This document shows, one piece after another, positions 1 through 8,631 of a stretch of DNA of 62,029 nucleotides (the first letter of the stretch is position 1; each line of letters opens with the position of its first letter). The notes beneath the pieces were generated by a model. That model worked only from the letters and a program-made list of their open reading frames with translations. It did not search any database and was not told the DNA's origin. Both the position numbers and the translations under genes were made by a program. The DNA is from a virus: positions 1 through 62,029 of the IMG/VR virus record IMGVR_UViG_3300044980_000053; one strand, 5' to 3'.

Positions 1-441
1 CTTCTGAACGTCTATAGGAGAGACGTCACACGGTAGACCCGATAGATAGGCGATCGCCTCGGCTCCGTACATGAGACCCCAGTACATATAGCGAGCATCA
101 CTCGCTTCCAGAGTCATGTTGCACCCCTTGATCCAAGTCACAACATCGAAGTGGTGCCTGAACACAGAGGTATCAAAAAATACGTGTCGATAAGTACTAA
201 GGACAACGGCGTCGCATCGCGTGCGTTCTGCGATATCGTTATCACTGGCCTTAGTTAAGAGCCAGCCTTGAAGGCAATACTTAGACGTGCTGTTATACAG
301 ATCTAACGCATGAGCGCCAGCAGTGTCCGTGCTGATGCCCTTGGCGGCTTCCCACACTTCGCGCTCGGCGGGATCGGAGGGCCGCTGGACTAGTTTCTTG
401 ACTACCTTCCAGCGGTGGTCTGGCTCACGAAACTGACTCAC
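1..441 (-). CDS. Unknown protein, C-terminus cut by window edge
   Basis: The minus strand is open for 147 codons from a GTG at 441 to the window edge. The GTG lies inside the last codons of the upstream 984-residue gene (17 nt overlap), the packing seen throughout this phage. The visible part starts MSQFREPDHRWKVVKK and includes VVTWIKGCN and RYMYWGLMYG, so it is a mixed soluble sequence with no membrane segment or motif I recognise. It is the next gene of the late minus-strand operon, so a virion role is only an inference. The start choice rests on frame and overlap; no other in-frame start lies upstream before a stop was checked for. Confidence 0.6.
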   Translation of the reverse strand, partial: MSQFREPDHRWKVVKKLVQRPSDPAEREVWEAAKGISTDTAGAHALDLYNSTSKYCLQGWLLTKASDNDIAERTRCDAVVLSTYRHVFFDTSVFRHHFDVVTWIKGCNMTLEASDARYMYWGLMYGAEAIAYLSGLPCDVSPIDVQK

Positions 442-3379
442 CGGACTCTGGCTCCTTCGTTCCCTGAGCACCGCGAGCCAGTCGAAGGACCAGCTCACCC
501 ATGCCGCGGAACGTAGTCTGCAGACTCTGCTCGAGCTCCTCGAACGTCGCTTCTCCGACTCGCTCACGAAGATCGACTTCCTGCATCCAGAGAGTCAGCA
601 TGACGCGTGCAAGATTATCTACCGACTTCTCGAGATTCGGGAGGTACTCACTCACGACGTTATGCAGTGCTGGAGACTGCGCGAGCATCGCCACAGCCGC
701 GGCATCGAACACGTCTTCACTCTGAAGGCGTGCCGCGTCGTGTAGGAACTGTGGGTTGATCTCGGACATCATGTCATGACTGCTCGGGCCATCCGTTGGC
801 ATCATAGCGCCAGGAGGCGGTTGCTGCCCCTGTTGCATGGATGGATCCATGCCCATCATAGACGGGTCCTGCATACCCTGCATTCCCATCATCGATGGGT
901 CTTGCATACCTTGCATAGAGGGATCCATGCCCGTCATAGACGGGTCGTGCATACCTTGCATAGAGGGATCCATGCCCATACCCATCTGAGGCATCCCGCC
1001 CTGCATAGACGGATCTTGTCCGCCCATCATGGACGGATCCTGTCCGCCCATCATGGACGGATCCTGCATGCCCTGCATCGAAGGATCCATGCCCATGCCG
1101 GGCTGGCCGCCGGACATTCCTGGCATGCCCTGCATCCCGCCCATACCTCCGGGCCCACCCGGGCCCATTGGGGACGAACCAATCATACCAGGACCCCCTG
1201 TCGCCAAGTTCATGGACGACGGAGGCGCGCCCATGGACTGGGTCTGCACGGTTGGCATCATGGGCGACCCACCCGCGATCTCGTGCGAGCGCTGAACAAT
1301 CGCCTGCACGGTTTGCTGACGCTCCATGAGCTTCTGCATCTCGTGCTGAATCGCCTGGTCCATCTCCATGGCCGCGAGCTCGACCGGAGACGGCTCGGGC
1401 GGGGGAGGCGGCTGGGCCATGGCAGCCATAGCGGCCTGCTGACCTAGCGCGTCATCACCACCGCCCGCATCGCCGCCAGGGGCGGCCCCCGCGGTAGGAG
1501 GCTTGCTACCACCAGAGGGAGGAGATTTCTTCTTGGGTTTGTCACCACCTGACTTCTTATCGTCATCGGCCGCGACCTTGTCAAGGCGCATCTGAATCTG
1601 CGCCAACTGACGAGGAGAAGCTACCCAAGCATATGAGGTACCATCAGACGCAGCTTTCTCAAGCAGCGTCCAGGCGTCCTCACAGTCAAGGACGTACTCG
1701 TGCGCAAGCTTCTTCAGAGCCGCGATCTTGTCCATGGCACCGCTGCCGTTGACAGAGAATTGCCGGGCCCCGGCGTCCTTTATGTTGACCTTCTTGGCAC
1801 CGGCGGAGGCCAGCATGCTGAGTGAGCAGTCGGCTAGATGGTGAATCGACTGAATCCAGTCGCGCTCATTCTGGCGCTCCTTGAGCGGGACCCAGATGAA
1901 CTCGGCGGGAATGTAGACGATCTGAGAGCCCTTTGGCATCCAGATGGTGTTATACGGATTGCGCTCGTCGGTGGTTATCGTGCGCTCTTCGAAGCCGCCC
2001 GGCGACTTGACCTTGATGCGCCTGACGCCGTCAGCATCCGTGCTGATGGACGTGATCTCCATCGGTACGGTGGCCTGGTAGCCAGACCGAATTTGTCGAA
2101 CGAAGAAACCCTTCCCTGCCTTAGGAGCTCCACTGACGTCCTTGAACATGCGCTCGTGCAGCGCACCAGAGGCCATGCTCTCGGCGACTAGGTCTCTGCC
2201 GACGAGAACCATCGGCTGGATGTAGTCGCCGTCAGGGAAAACGGCCAGGTACTTCGGCGCATCCCACCCGCGCTTAGCAACGAACTCGCCCTCGTCGGGA
2301 CGGCCGTACGGGTAGTACTTGTTCGAGCTACCGTGGGTCTCGGGATCGTAATACGAGTTGTCCACGATAGGCGCATGTCCGCGGATAGCAGGGCGACGAC
2401 CGTAGCGCGTGCCGCTGTCGAAGACATCGACAGGATTTGGAACCACTAGCGCCGGACGCTCACGGCCATCAGTCGCGTAGAGCGTGTAGATGTCGGCCTG
2501 GTTAGGCTCAATCCACCTCTCGTACGGCTGCTCCTTGACGGCCATGTTCCGCTCAAGGCGCTCGTCCTTGGCGGCGAATCCGCGCTTGCGTACGCCTGCA
2601 TAGGCCTCTCCGGCCTTGTCGCCAAAGATGCGCTTGAAATCCGTGGGCGTGTTGTCTTTGTCCGCAATCCAGAGTGCGCCACCAAAGTTCTGCTTGGCAG
2701 AGATTTTCTCCAGCTTGGGCTGGAGAACTTGCGCGAGAGTCGTCAGACCGTAGATTGCGGCAGCTTCCTTGAGGAGCTGCGGGTCTCGCGAGAGTGAGTC
2801 GCGGAACGCGCTCTTGACGCGGTTAGGCGCCTGCTCCAGCAGTCTCGGGAGCATCGCCGTAATGTCGTGGCCGACCTTCTCCAAGTTCTCTACCGACAGG
2901 AGCTCAGTGAGCTTTGTGGCGTCGGCCGCATACGAGAACCGACCCGTGAGGGGCGGCACCGTAACATTGCGGATGTCCACGTCCGTGTAGAGAGTCTCGG
3001 GCGTCTTGACACCGCCCCCGAGCGACGCATCTGCGTGTTTCTCGAGTTCGTCCAGCCAACCCTTGGTCAGCGGGAAGAACATGTTCTTGTCCTTGACGTA
3101 CATCACGTCGAGCGGCTTGACGGCGTTAGAGCTCATCACGACCGGCGCGTAGACGGCCATGCCCGCGTGCTCGAGGATGAACGCGCCCACGGCGTATCCG
3201 CGATCAACGTCGGTCGACAAGATCTTGAACGTCACGACTTTAGGAACGAGATCTGGCATCTTGCTCGAGAGGAGCTGATATGCCTGCTCGCTAAGTCCCT
3301 GCTCAAAAAGCTGAGTAGCCTGATCAGGCCCCGCGGGCATCTGACCTTGCTGCTGATTCATCTGTGGGCCGAATGGCAT
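425..3379 (-). CDS. Large virion-like protein with Met/Pro/Gly repeat region (984 aa)
   Basis: No family is recognised. The first roughly 620 residues look globular (for example VPKVVTFKILSTDVD and LTKGWLDELEKHAD). A charged K/P/G linker at about 615-650 follows, then a Gln/Met/Gly/Pro-rich stretch with about ten DPSM units at about residues 755-860, and a final helical segment of about 110 residues. Size, the low-complexity linker and its place in the minus-strand late operon fit a structural or assembly protein, but this is inference. It overlaps the next gene by 17 nt. Confidence 0.75.
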   Translation of the reverse strand: MPFGPQMNQQQGQMPAGPDQATQLFEQGLSEQAYQLLSSKMPDLVPKVVTFKILSTDVDRGYAVGAFILEHAGMAVYAPVVMSSNAVKPLDVMYVKDKNMFFPLTKGWLDELEKHADASLGGGVKTPETLYTDVDIRNVTVPPLTGRFSYAADATKLTELLSVENLEKVGHDITAMLPRLLEQAPNRVKSAFRDSLSRDPQLLKEAAAIYGLTTLAQVLQPKLEKISAKQNFGGALWIADKDNTPTDFKRIFGDKAGEAYAGVRKRGFAAKDERLERNMAVKEQPYERWIEPNQADIYTLYATDGRERPALVVPNPVDVFDSGTRYGRRPAIRGHAPIVDNSYYDPETHGSSNKYYPYGRPDEGEFVAKRGWDAPKYLAVFPDGDYIQPMVLVGRDLVAESMASGALHERMFKDVSGAPKAGKGFFVRQIRSGYQATVPMEITSISTDADGVRRIKVKSPGGFEERTITTDERNPYNTIWMPKGSQIVYIPAEFIWVPLKERQNERDWIQSIHHLADCSLSMLASAGAKKVNIKDAGARQFSVNGSGAMDKIAALKKLAHEYVLDCEDAWTLLEKAASDGTSYAWVASPRQLAQIQMRLDKVAADDDKKSGGDKPKKKSPPSGGSKPPTAGAAPGGDAGGGDDALGQQAAMAAMAQPPPPPEPSPVELAAMEMDQAIQHEMQKLMERQQTVQAIVQRSHEIAGGSPMMPTVQTQSMGAPPSSMNLATGGPGMIGSSPMGPGGPGGMGGMQGMPGMSGGQPGMGMDPSMQGMQDPSMMGGQDPSMMGGQDPSMQGGMPQMGMGMDPSMQGMHDPSMTGMDPSMQGMQDPSMMGMQGMQDPSMMGMDPSMQQGQQPPPGAMMPTDGPSSHDMMSEINPQFLHDAARLQSEDVFDAAAVAMLAQSPALHNVVSEYLPNLEKSVDNLARVMLTLWMQEVDLRERVGEATFEELEQSLQTTFRGMGELVLRLARGAQGTKEPESGESVS
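831..1140 (-). repeat. Degenerate DPSM-coding tandem repeat
   Basis: About ten copies of a 7-12 codon unit encode MDPSMQGMQ-like peptides inside the 984-residue protein. On the plus strand they appear as recurring gggtcctgcat and ggatccatgcc blocks. Unit length and sequence vary, as expected for coding repeats that grow by slippage. No spacers of constant length are present, so it is not a CRISPR array. Confidence 0.8.
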
Positions 3380-3392
3380 TAGTTATGACTCC

Positions 3393-3569
3393 TCACGTAC
3401 CCGGTAAGGATACTACCTTGGGGATCTTGATATCCGGAAGGTTAACCCCACCTAGCTCTTTTGTCTTCTGACCTTTCAGAGACGAGAGCGAAGGGGCCGC
3501 GATTGTATCCGCAGCCACTTTGGCCTCGATTAATTTGAGGCCAGCCAGTCTGATGTGGCGGCCCAGCAC
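3393..3569 (-). CDS. Small unknown protein (58 aa, GTG start)
   Basis: A 58-codon frame fills most of the gap between the 442- and 984-residue genes. GTG at 3569 is the first possible start because TAG immediately precedes it in frame. The product begins with basic/hydrophobic residues (LGRHIRLAGLKLIEAKV) and ends in a Pro/Val-rich tail (NLPDIKIPKVVSLPGT). Composition looks protein-like and the spacing fits the operon. No function is recognised; a short virion or assembly peptide is possible. Confidence 0.55.
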   Translation of the reverse strand: MLGRHIRLAGLKLIEAKVAADTIAAPSLSSLKGQKTKELGGVNLPDIKIPKVVSLPGT

Positions 3570-3579
3570 CTAGTTGGCC

Positions 3580-4908
3580 TTACCGCCCTGCGCGGACGGC
3601 TTCTTCAAGTCGGCGCAAATGATTTCTCATACTCGCCTCTTTGTCCTTATCATCCTTCTTATCCTCATCGTCTTTACTCTGCATCCACGGCGGCATGTCT
3701 TTCTTCTCGCCGTCGTCCTTCTTATCCTTGTCCTCGTCGTCCTTCTTGCTCATGAAGGGCGGAAGGTCATCCGAGGCAGACTTAGCCTGATTAGCCGAGC
3801 GACCGTCGTAGGCACCGGGGCGCGAGTGCGTCGCCGACGGATCGTGCTTCATGTACTTGTCGCCGCGCGAGCCCGGGGGAACCGAGGTCGCGTCCGCGGC
3901 CACCTTCGCCTGCGCTTCGTTGCGCAGACCCGTAAGGTAGTGAGCCTTCTCTGCCGTCTTAAGGCCCATGCAGGCCCTGACGTGCGCAATCTTCTCTTCC
4001 TCGCCCAAATGCTGGGGGAGGTACTCGATGATCTCCGACGCGGTCTTCTTGAAGAGCGTGACGTACGGATCCTCAGACGCCGCCTTGCGGGACGTCTCCA
4101 TGACCGAGTTATCCTTCGAGTCGGTTCGAGCAGGTGCCATCGGGTGCGGCGCTTCCTTGCCAACCACAGCCGGGCCCTTGATCTGCTTCATCACTTCACC
4201 GAGGCTGCCAACGCCCTTCGTGCCGAAGTTCGCATAGCCCTCAGGGCGCCACGCAGCGTCCATCTTACCTTCGCCAGTGGTGGGCTCCTTATTGCCCTTG
4301 TCGCCACCTTCGAGAGTCGAGCCCTCAGCGATCTTGCGCATGATGTCGCGAAGCGACGCCGTGCGGGACTGATCCTGAACTGAGTTGTCCTTCGAGTCGC
4401 TACGAGCAGGAGCAGCCGGCTGCTCCTCTTCCTTGCCGACAGCGCCAGGCTTGGTGTCCACGTCAGTCTCGCCGCGGCTGTCCGTTGCAAAACCCTCGGG
4501 ACGGTACTTCAGGTCCATCTTCTGCTCGCCGTTCGGCGAGTCTTTCATCTGGTTCGGCTTGTCACCGCCCTCGAGAGTCGAACCCTCGGCAGTCTTCTCA
4601 GCAGCAAGCTCCATCAGGTGAACAGCGTTGTCAGAGGCGATCTTAGCGACCTCATCCCACGACTCAACTTGGCCAAACGACGCGGCCTTGAAGTTGGGCT
4701 GCTTAGCAAGCAGCTGCGAGGCCTCGACAATGTGACTTGCGATCTTGTGCGTGACTTCCATCGGAACGGGCTTGAGCGGATCAAAATCCACACGCTCCGC
4801 GATGTAATCACTGACCTTGACAGCATCGCCTTCGTTGGCGAACTGAGCTCGGCCCGATTGCGTCAGACCCAGCATAATTCCTCTTGCATACGCCGATTTA
4901 AAGAGCAT
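3580..4908 (-). CDS. Acidic/lysine-rich repeat protein, possible scaffold or virion protein (442 aa)
   Basis: Residues 1-100 are helical. Two related blocks follow at about 105-185 and 193-278, both carrying AEGSTLEGGDK, YRPEGFA or WRPEGYA, and PARSDSKDNSV or PARTDSKDNSV. A helical segment spans about 280-340, and two short related blocks (LPPFMSKKDDEDK and MPPWMQSKDDEDK) sit at about 381-424 before a basic C-terminal helix. Highly charged, repeat-built proteins beside portal genes are often scaffold or prohead-core proteins, but no family is recognised. A good ribosome site (AGGAGAACTAAC) precedes the ATG. Confidence 0.75.
   Translation of the reverse strand: MLFKSAYARGIMLGLTQSGRAQFANEGDAVKVSDYIAERVDFDPLKPVPMEVTHKIASHIVEASQLLAKQPNFKAASFGQVESWDEVAKIASDNAVHLMELAAEKTAEGSTLEGGDKPNQMKDSPNGEQKMDLKYRPEGFATDSRGETDVDTKPGAVGKEEEQPAAPARSDSKDNSVQDQSRTASLRDIMRKIAEGSTLEGGDKGNKEPTTGEGKMDAAWRPEGYANFGTKGVGSLGEVMKQIKGPAVVGKEAPHPMAPARTDSKDNSVMETSRKAASEDPYVTLFKKTASEIIEYLPQHLGEEEKIAHVRACMGLKTAEKAHYLTGLRNEAQAKVAADATSVPPGSRGDKYMKHDPSATHSRPGAYDGRSANQAKSASDDLPPFMSKKDDEDKDKKDDGEKKDMPPWMQSKDDEDKKDDKDKEASMRNHLRRLEEAVRAGR
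4075..4596 (-). repeat. Internal duplication in the 442-aa protein
   Basis: Two diverged copies of about 80-86 codons lie at about 4354-4596 and 4075-4332. Shared landmarks in the same order are AEGSTLEGGDK, G(E)xKMD, RPEG(F/Y)A, VGKE, PAR(S/T)DSKDNSV and SRxAS. Confidence 0.75.
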
Positions 4909-4962
4909 CTGTTAGTTCTCCTGGGACGACCCTATGGGCTCGCCTTGTAATGATAGGACTAA

Positions 4963-5253
4963 TTACCTGTGTTTAACGCGCGGGACGTGGACTTGTAGTG
5001 GTGGATATCCAGTTGGATGATAAGGCATAGCACGTGGAGGCGGATGCCACCCCGCTATGCGCTCATAGTGACCGTAATGAGTGACACCGTAACCATCGAT
5101 CATTACGCCGGGTACCCAGAAATAGGCCTGCGGGCATAAATCGTACGGTGGCGCATATTCCCAGCAGTACTCAGGATAGTCGTATGCAGGCGCCGGTTCT
5201 TCCGCGTAACAAGACGCCGCGAGCAGAAACAGTATTACCAATAACTTACTCAT
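4963..5253 (-). CDS. Exported Tyr/Pro-rich small protein (96 aa)
   Basis: An N-terminal signal sequence is visible (MSKLLVILFLLAASCYAEEP). The Cys lies after AAS, but the usual Leu at -3 is missing, so either signal peptidase I or an atypical lipoprotein site could apply. The mature part is rich in Tyr, Pro and His (YDYPEYCWEYAPPYDLCPQ) with two Cys. The gene overlaps its upstream neighbour by 4 nt (ATGA), so it is co-translated with the RNA polymerase/virion cluster, an odd place for an envelope protein. Function unknown. Confidence 0.7.
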   Translation of the reverse strand: MSKLLVILFLLAASCYAEEPAPAYDYPEYCWEYAPPYDLCPQAYFWVPGVMIDGYGVTHYGHYERIAGWHPPPRAMPYHPTGYPPLQVHVPRVKHR

Positions 5254-5462
5254 CCCAAAACCTTGGACTTATGTAAATTTGCTGCGGCCGGGGCTGCAGG
5301 CGGTGCAGGCGGGGATACAGCAGAAGGCGGCGCGACTCCGCTAGCTGCGGATGCTTGAGCAGGAGACACAGGCGCAGAGCCGGGGATTCCGGGCGTCGCG
5401 CTGCTGATCTTAAAGCGTCTCAGTGCTTCAATAGAGCCGGCGTCTCGAGATTGCTTAATCAT
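5250..5462 (-). CDS. Small Ala/Pro-rich protein with shared N-terminal motif (70 aa)
   Basis: It starts MIKQSRDAGSIEALRRFKIS, nearly the same N-terminal helix as the 131-residue protein at 7712-8107, then becomes a Pro/Ala/Ser-rich tail. The shared helix followed by a disordered tail suggests a docking or packaging tag rather than an enzyme; this is inference. Confidence 0.65.
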   Translation of the reverse strand: MIKQSRDAGSIEALRRFKISSATPGIPGSAPVSPAQASAASGVAPPSAVSPPAPPAAPAAANLHKSKVLG

Positions 5463-5464
5463 GT

Positions 5465-5932
5465 TTATGCTCCGGCCGGCGGCTGAGCCGCAGGAGAACC
5501 CAAGAGATGCCCTACGCCTAAACCTAGCCGGTGACCTAGGGATGCGCCAACAGGCATTCCGAGCAGGCCTCCAGCAACGCCACCATACGCGCCGCCTGCG
5601 AGACTTCCAACAGAACCCAGAAGACTTGATAGCCTTCCCTCGCCTTGCGAGCGTTCACGGCGCATCATAGACGGAAGCATGGCGGCCTGCAGAACGGTAC
5701 CGGCTCTACCAATACGCTGCATCCACGGGCTACCAGGAATGGTCGGCCAAAACACGTTACCGTGATGAAGTGCGCCGCCAGGTCCAATCGCGCGAGGACC
5801 TTGTGCAAAAACTTCTGGGGCTTGCCCGATAACCGCCATTCGCGCGCCACGCGCAAGGTCGCTGGACCCGTAGCCCAAGAGAGCGAATTTCTCTAGGGCG
5901 GCTTTGGATCCTGCTTCTTTAGCGTCGAGCAT
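5465..5932 (-). CDS. Gly-rich small protein with shared N-terminal motif (155 aa)
   Basis: The N-terminus (MLDAKEAGSKAALEKFALLG) carries the AxxxGxxxALxxFxL pattern found in three neighbouring proteins. The C-terminal half is Gly/Ala/Leu-rich (SLAGGAYGGVAGGLLGMPVG) and resembles glycine-zipper, membrane-active segments. Its start overlaps the stop of the RpoC-C gene by 1 nt. Function unknown. Confidence 0.65.
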   Translation of the reverse strand: MLDAKEAGSKAALEKFALLGYGSSDLARGARMAVIGQAPEVFAQGPRAIGPGGALHHGNVFWPTIPGSPWMQRIGRAGTVLQAAMLPSMMRRERSQGEGRLSSLLGSVGSLAGGAYGGVAGGLLGMPVGASLGHRLGLGVGHLLGSPAAQPPAGA

Positions 5933-7722
5933 TAGTAGCGCCCTCCCTCGCCCTTTCCAAACTCAGTTCCGGCAGCGTAGGCGCCGATTGGCGAGTAGCC
6001 GTGAAGGTCGGCCTCATCGCCCTTATGTGCGCTCTCTAGAATCGTGTCCTTCAAGTATCTGTGGCCAAGTCTAGCCATCCAGTCACTGTTCAACAACGGG
6101 ACTCTGCTTGCAGCTCGAACCTCGGGCTCTGCTCTCGGACCTCCGTCAGCAACGCTAACAGTCTTGAACCCACGTCGATGAAGTACGTCAACGATCGGTT
6201 GCGTAACTGTCGTGCCTGCTGTGTAGTGCAGAATGTCGTTGGCCAAGGTCTCACCGTGTGCTTCAGATAAAGGCAGTGTCCTGGCCGTCTTAGCGAGAGC
6301 GCTCTTGTATCTGTTGTAGTTGACAACGTCGCCGTTGATAAAGTCGTCGTTAGGGCCTGGATCTACGATCTTCACCCAGTTGAGAACCGACTTGGCGACG
6401 GTCTCAATGTGTCGTTTATCGATATCTGCTCCGGCCCGCGCGTAGACGTCGTGTAGCGCGTCTACAAGGTAACGACGACCTTCGCCCAGTCCCTTAAGGG
6501 AGACAACATCTGCTGGGCTGGGAACACCGTCAGATAGCGCGTCGCCCGCGAACACTGACTGGCCCTTCTCGATGATCGGCTTCTGATCCGGCGGAACATA
6601 GTGCTGCAACTCACCGACGTAGACGTAGTGACCGCCCTGCGGAGCCGCAGATACGTTTCTGACTTCTCCGTCGTGCTCGGCCAACACCGCGCGGTGCATA
6701 AAAGATTTCGGAATCTCGAGGAGCTGACGAACACCCTTGATTCCCTCTAGCATCTTCTTGTCTGAACCCGCGGCAGAAATGCGACCGCCGTGCTTTGCGT
6801 TAAGAGAGAACTGAGTCAGCGGCTCACTTAAGCTCTGAGCTGCGCGAACACCTACGTTGGTTCCTAGAGGAACGTGTTGACCGTATGCGTCAAGTCCCTG
6901 GCACTTTTGGCACACGCCCGCAGTAGCTTCACACGTCATCGGCGAGCGCGCAACAACATCCTCGTGCTTCTTGGCGAGCTCTGTAGCGAGTTGCGGAGTG
7001 ACGAGTCTCCCGTCGGTGAGATACCTGTCGATGATGTTAGGGTCATCACCCTTCATCAGAAGACCGTTCTTTGTACCGCAGTCTGGCGTGGTGATAAGTT
7101 TGTCGTTGGTGTTGTTGATGAGGATCTTTGCAAGATCGCCAGGCTCTGTCACGGAGATGTTCGACAGCACAGCATTCTTTCGCGCTTCAACGCCGGCAGC
7201 CCACGACTCCCCTGGCGTGAGACCTTCAGAGAAGGAGTGGCGAATCGGCCACATCATTATCTTCTCTTTTGAGTTACGCACTAGAACAGGCGCCGCGACC
7301 ATGCGCATGAGCTGACCCACGCTACCTCTGCCGCCTGACTGAATCATTTCGCCCATGGTCCCGCGGTTCTGTCGCGTGAGTTTGAGCATCGCATCTTGGC
7401 CATCGAGCAGAGCCTTCTCGCGCTCTTCTATGTTCTTAGACTCTTTGTAGGCTTTGATGTGCGGAGCGAGAAGCTCGTCGCGTTTCGGATCCGGTTCTAT
7501 GTCGTCGAGGCCAACGGAGATTCCCTCGAGAGTCGCGAGCTCGTCGCCGAGTCTCTTGAGTTTTGTGACAATATCGGGATATTGGTCAGGGTGTTCTCGC
7601 GCCAAACGCACGAGACCGTCATTCAACGAGTTCTTTGTAAGCTGCTTGTCAGTAACCTGCCACTTACTCGGCAGGATCTGGTTGACTAGGTGTTGACCGA
7701 GAGTGGGCACATTAATACCCAC
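5932..7722 (-). CDS. rpoC-C: RNA polymerase beta-prime subunit, C-terminal part (596 aa)
   Basis: This protein matches the C-terminal part of bacterial beta-prime. VPTLGQHLVNQILP resembles the TTVGR segment of RpoC. GISVGLDDIEP (about 67-77) precedes the bridge-helix region MIQSGGRGSVGQL (126-138). A zinc site has four Cys (C215 in DCGT, C264, C271, C274), and the trigger-loop region reads GVRAAQSLSEPLTQF (291-305) followed by KHGG. It continues where the fusion protein at 8632-14547 stops, so both are needed for one active centre. Two ORFs (131 and 168 aa) separate the halves, so this is a true gene split. It lacks the zinc-free N-terminal catalytic loop, which is in the fusion. Phage-encoded split beta-prime is known in phiKZ-like phages; this arrangement is different. 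Confidence 0.92.
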   Translation of the reverse strand: MGINVPTLGQHLVNQILPSKWQVTDKQLTKNSLNDGLVRLAREHPDQYPDIVTKLKRLGDELATLEGISVGLDDIEPDPKRDELLAPHIKAYKESKNIEEREKALLDGQDAMLKLTRQNRGTMGEMIQSGGRGSVGQLMRMVAAPVLVRNSKEKIMMWPIRHSFSEGLTPGESWAAGVEARKNAVLSNISVTEPGDLAKILINNTNDKLITTPDCGTKNGLLMKGDDPNIIDRYLTDGRLVTPQLATELAKKHEDVVARSPMTCEATAGVCQKCQGLDAYGQHVPLGTNVGVRAAQSLSEPLTQFSLNAKHGGRISAAGSDKKMLEGIKGVRQLLEIPKSFMHRAVLAEHDGEVRNVSAAPQGGHYVYVGELQHYVPPDQKPIIEKGQSVFAGDALSDGVPSPADVVSLKGLGEGRRYLVDALHDVYARAGADIDKRHIETVAKSVLNWVKIVDPGPNDDFINGDVVNYNRYKSALAKTARTLPLSEAHGETLANDILHYTAGTTVTQPIVDVLHRRGFKTVSVADGGPRAEPEVRAASRVPLLNSDWMARLGHRYLKDTILESAHKGDEADLHGYSPIGAYAAGTEFGKGEGGRY

Positions 7723-8107
7723 CCTGCTGTGGACCCATCATCTGTTGCATCTGCGCGGCTTGCATTGCTTGCTGCTGTTGCTGCGCCTGCTGCTTAGCCT
7801 GCTGGTGCTTGTGGAGCATGTAGATTCCGCCGCCGATGGCTGCCGACGGTAAGAGAGTTCTGATGTTGCCCATGGCGCGCTGACGCGAGAGCTCACCAAG
7901 ATCTGCCATCGGCCCTTGTGCGCCCTCGGCAAGATGGCCTACGCCCTCGAGACTCTTGGGCAGGCCGCCACCGAGGCCGCCCATGAGATGGCCGGGTAGT
8001 TCTTTCATGGCCTGAAACTGACCGCCGAAGAATCCGGGACCTTCATCTGCGAGCTTGAAAGTCTTCAGTGCTGCGATGGCGCCCTCTGCGCTTGCTTGCT
8101 TGATCAT
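7712..8107 (-). CDS. Small protein with shared N-terminal motif and Gln-rich tail (131 aa)
   Basis: It begins MIKQASAEGAIAALKTFKLA, the clearest example of the motif also seen at 5250-5462, 5465-5932 and 8107-8613. The middle is Gly-rich (LMGGLGGGLPKSL), a short hydrophobic stretch (LLPSAAIGGGIYML) follows, and the C-terminus is Gln/Met/Ala-rich. It overlaps the RpoC-C start by 11 nt and the upstream gene by 1 nt. Placement inside a split RNA polymerase suggests a polymerase partner or virion linker; unproven. Confidence 0.65.
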   Translation of the reverse strand: MIKQASAEGAIAALKTFKLADEGPGFFGGQFQAMKELPGHLMGGLGGGLPKSLEGVGHLAEGAQGPMADLGELSRQRAMGNIRTLLPSAAIGGGIYMLHKHQQAKQQAQQQQQAMQAAQMQQMMGPQQGGY

Positions 8108-8613
8108 CAGAACACCATCCCGGCACCAGACGGGCCGCCTGAATCAACGGCACGCGAACCTGTGTCGCCTGCCTGCGGGTTCACTGTTGGACCCCAGTGG
8201 ACTGTTCTATCCAGAGGATCCTTGTGATCCTTCTGGTCGCCGGGAGGATTGAGGCCGTCTAGCCCCTGAAGAATCTGCTCGAGGTTATCTGCGTCTCTGC
8301 GATCGCCGTATGCGTTTCCGCCCTCGGATGCCGGCTCTGGAGAGGGACCAGCGTCGGCCTTCTTATGGCCGCTCTCAGCGGCTGCACGCAAGGCTGCGTC
8401 ATAGCCGTGGAATTTTCTGGTTGGTAACTGAAGCCTCAGTTCCTCTCCCGCTAACTTGAAATCTCTTAGTGCGGCGGTGACGGCTAAGTCGTGAGCTTTC
8501 TTAACATGTGCAGGCAACTTAGCCCCCTTAGGCGTAGCGTCTTCGAACTCTCGCGCTACCTCTGGGTGATTAGCCCAGAGATATGCACGTTGCGCTCTCG
8601 ACCTCATCGGCAT
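8107..8613 (-). CDS. Unknown protein between RNA polymerase genes (168 aa)
   Basis: The N-terminus (RSRAQRAYLWANHPEVAREF) resembles a motif common in small phage proteins with an AYLWAxxP start. The shared helix AHDLAVTAALRDFKLAGEEL follows at about 43-62, and a Gly/Asp/Pro-rich acidic tail ends the protein. It lies between the beta/beta-prime-N fusion and the 131-residue gene. No enzymatic motif is seen. Confidence 0.65.
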   Translation of the reverse strand: MPMRSRAQRAYLWANHPEVAREFEDATPKGAKLPAHVKKAHDLAVTAALRDFKLAGEELRLQLPTRKFHGYDAALRAAAESGHKKADAGPSPEPASEGGNAYGDRRDADNLEQILQGLDGLNPPGDQKDHKDPLDRTVHWGPTVNPQAGDTGSRAVDSGGPSGAGMVF

Positions 8614-8631
8614 AGTTACTAAAAGGTTAGC

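Noticed and set aside
831-1140. CRISPR-like repeat array
   Set aside because: Repeats vary in length and sequence, are in frame, and have no constant spacers.
3574-4383. Plus-strand 269-codon frame
   Set aside because: It lies opposite the 442-residue gene, is Arg/Leu-rich and has no coding signature; antisense shadow.
7712-8631. Split of beta-prime as a sequencing frameshift
   Set aside because: Two complete ORFs of 131 and 168 codons separate the parts, and the N-part ends and the C-part starts at a natural junction with its own start codon; a single base error cannot cause this.
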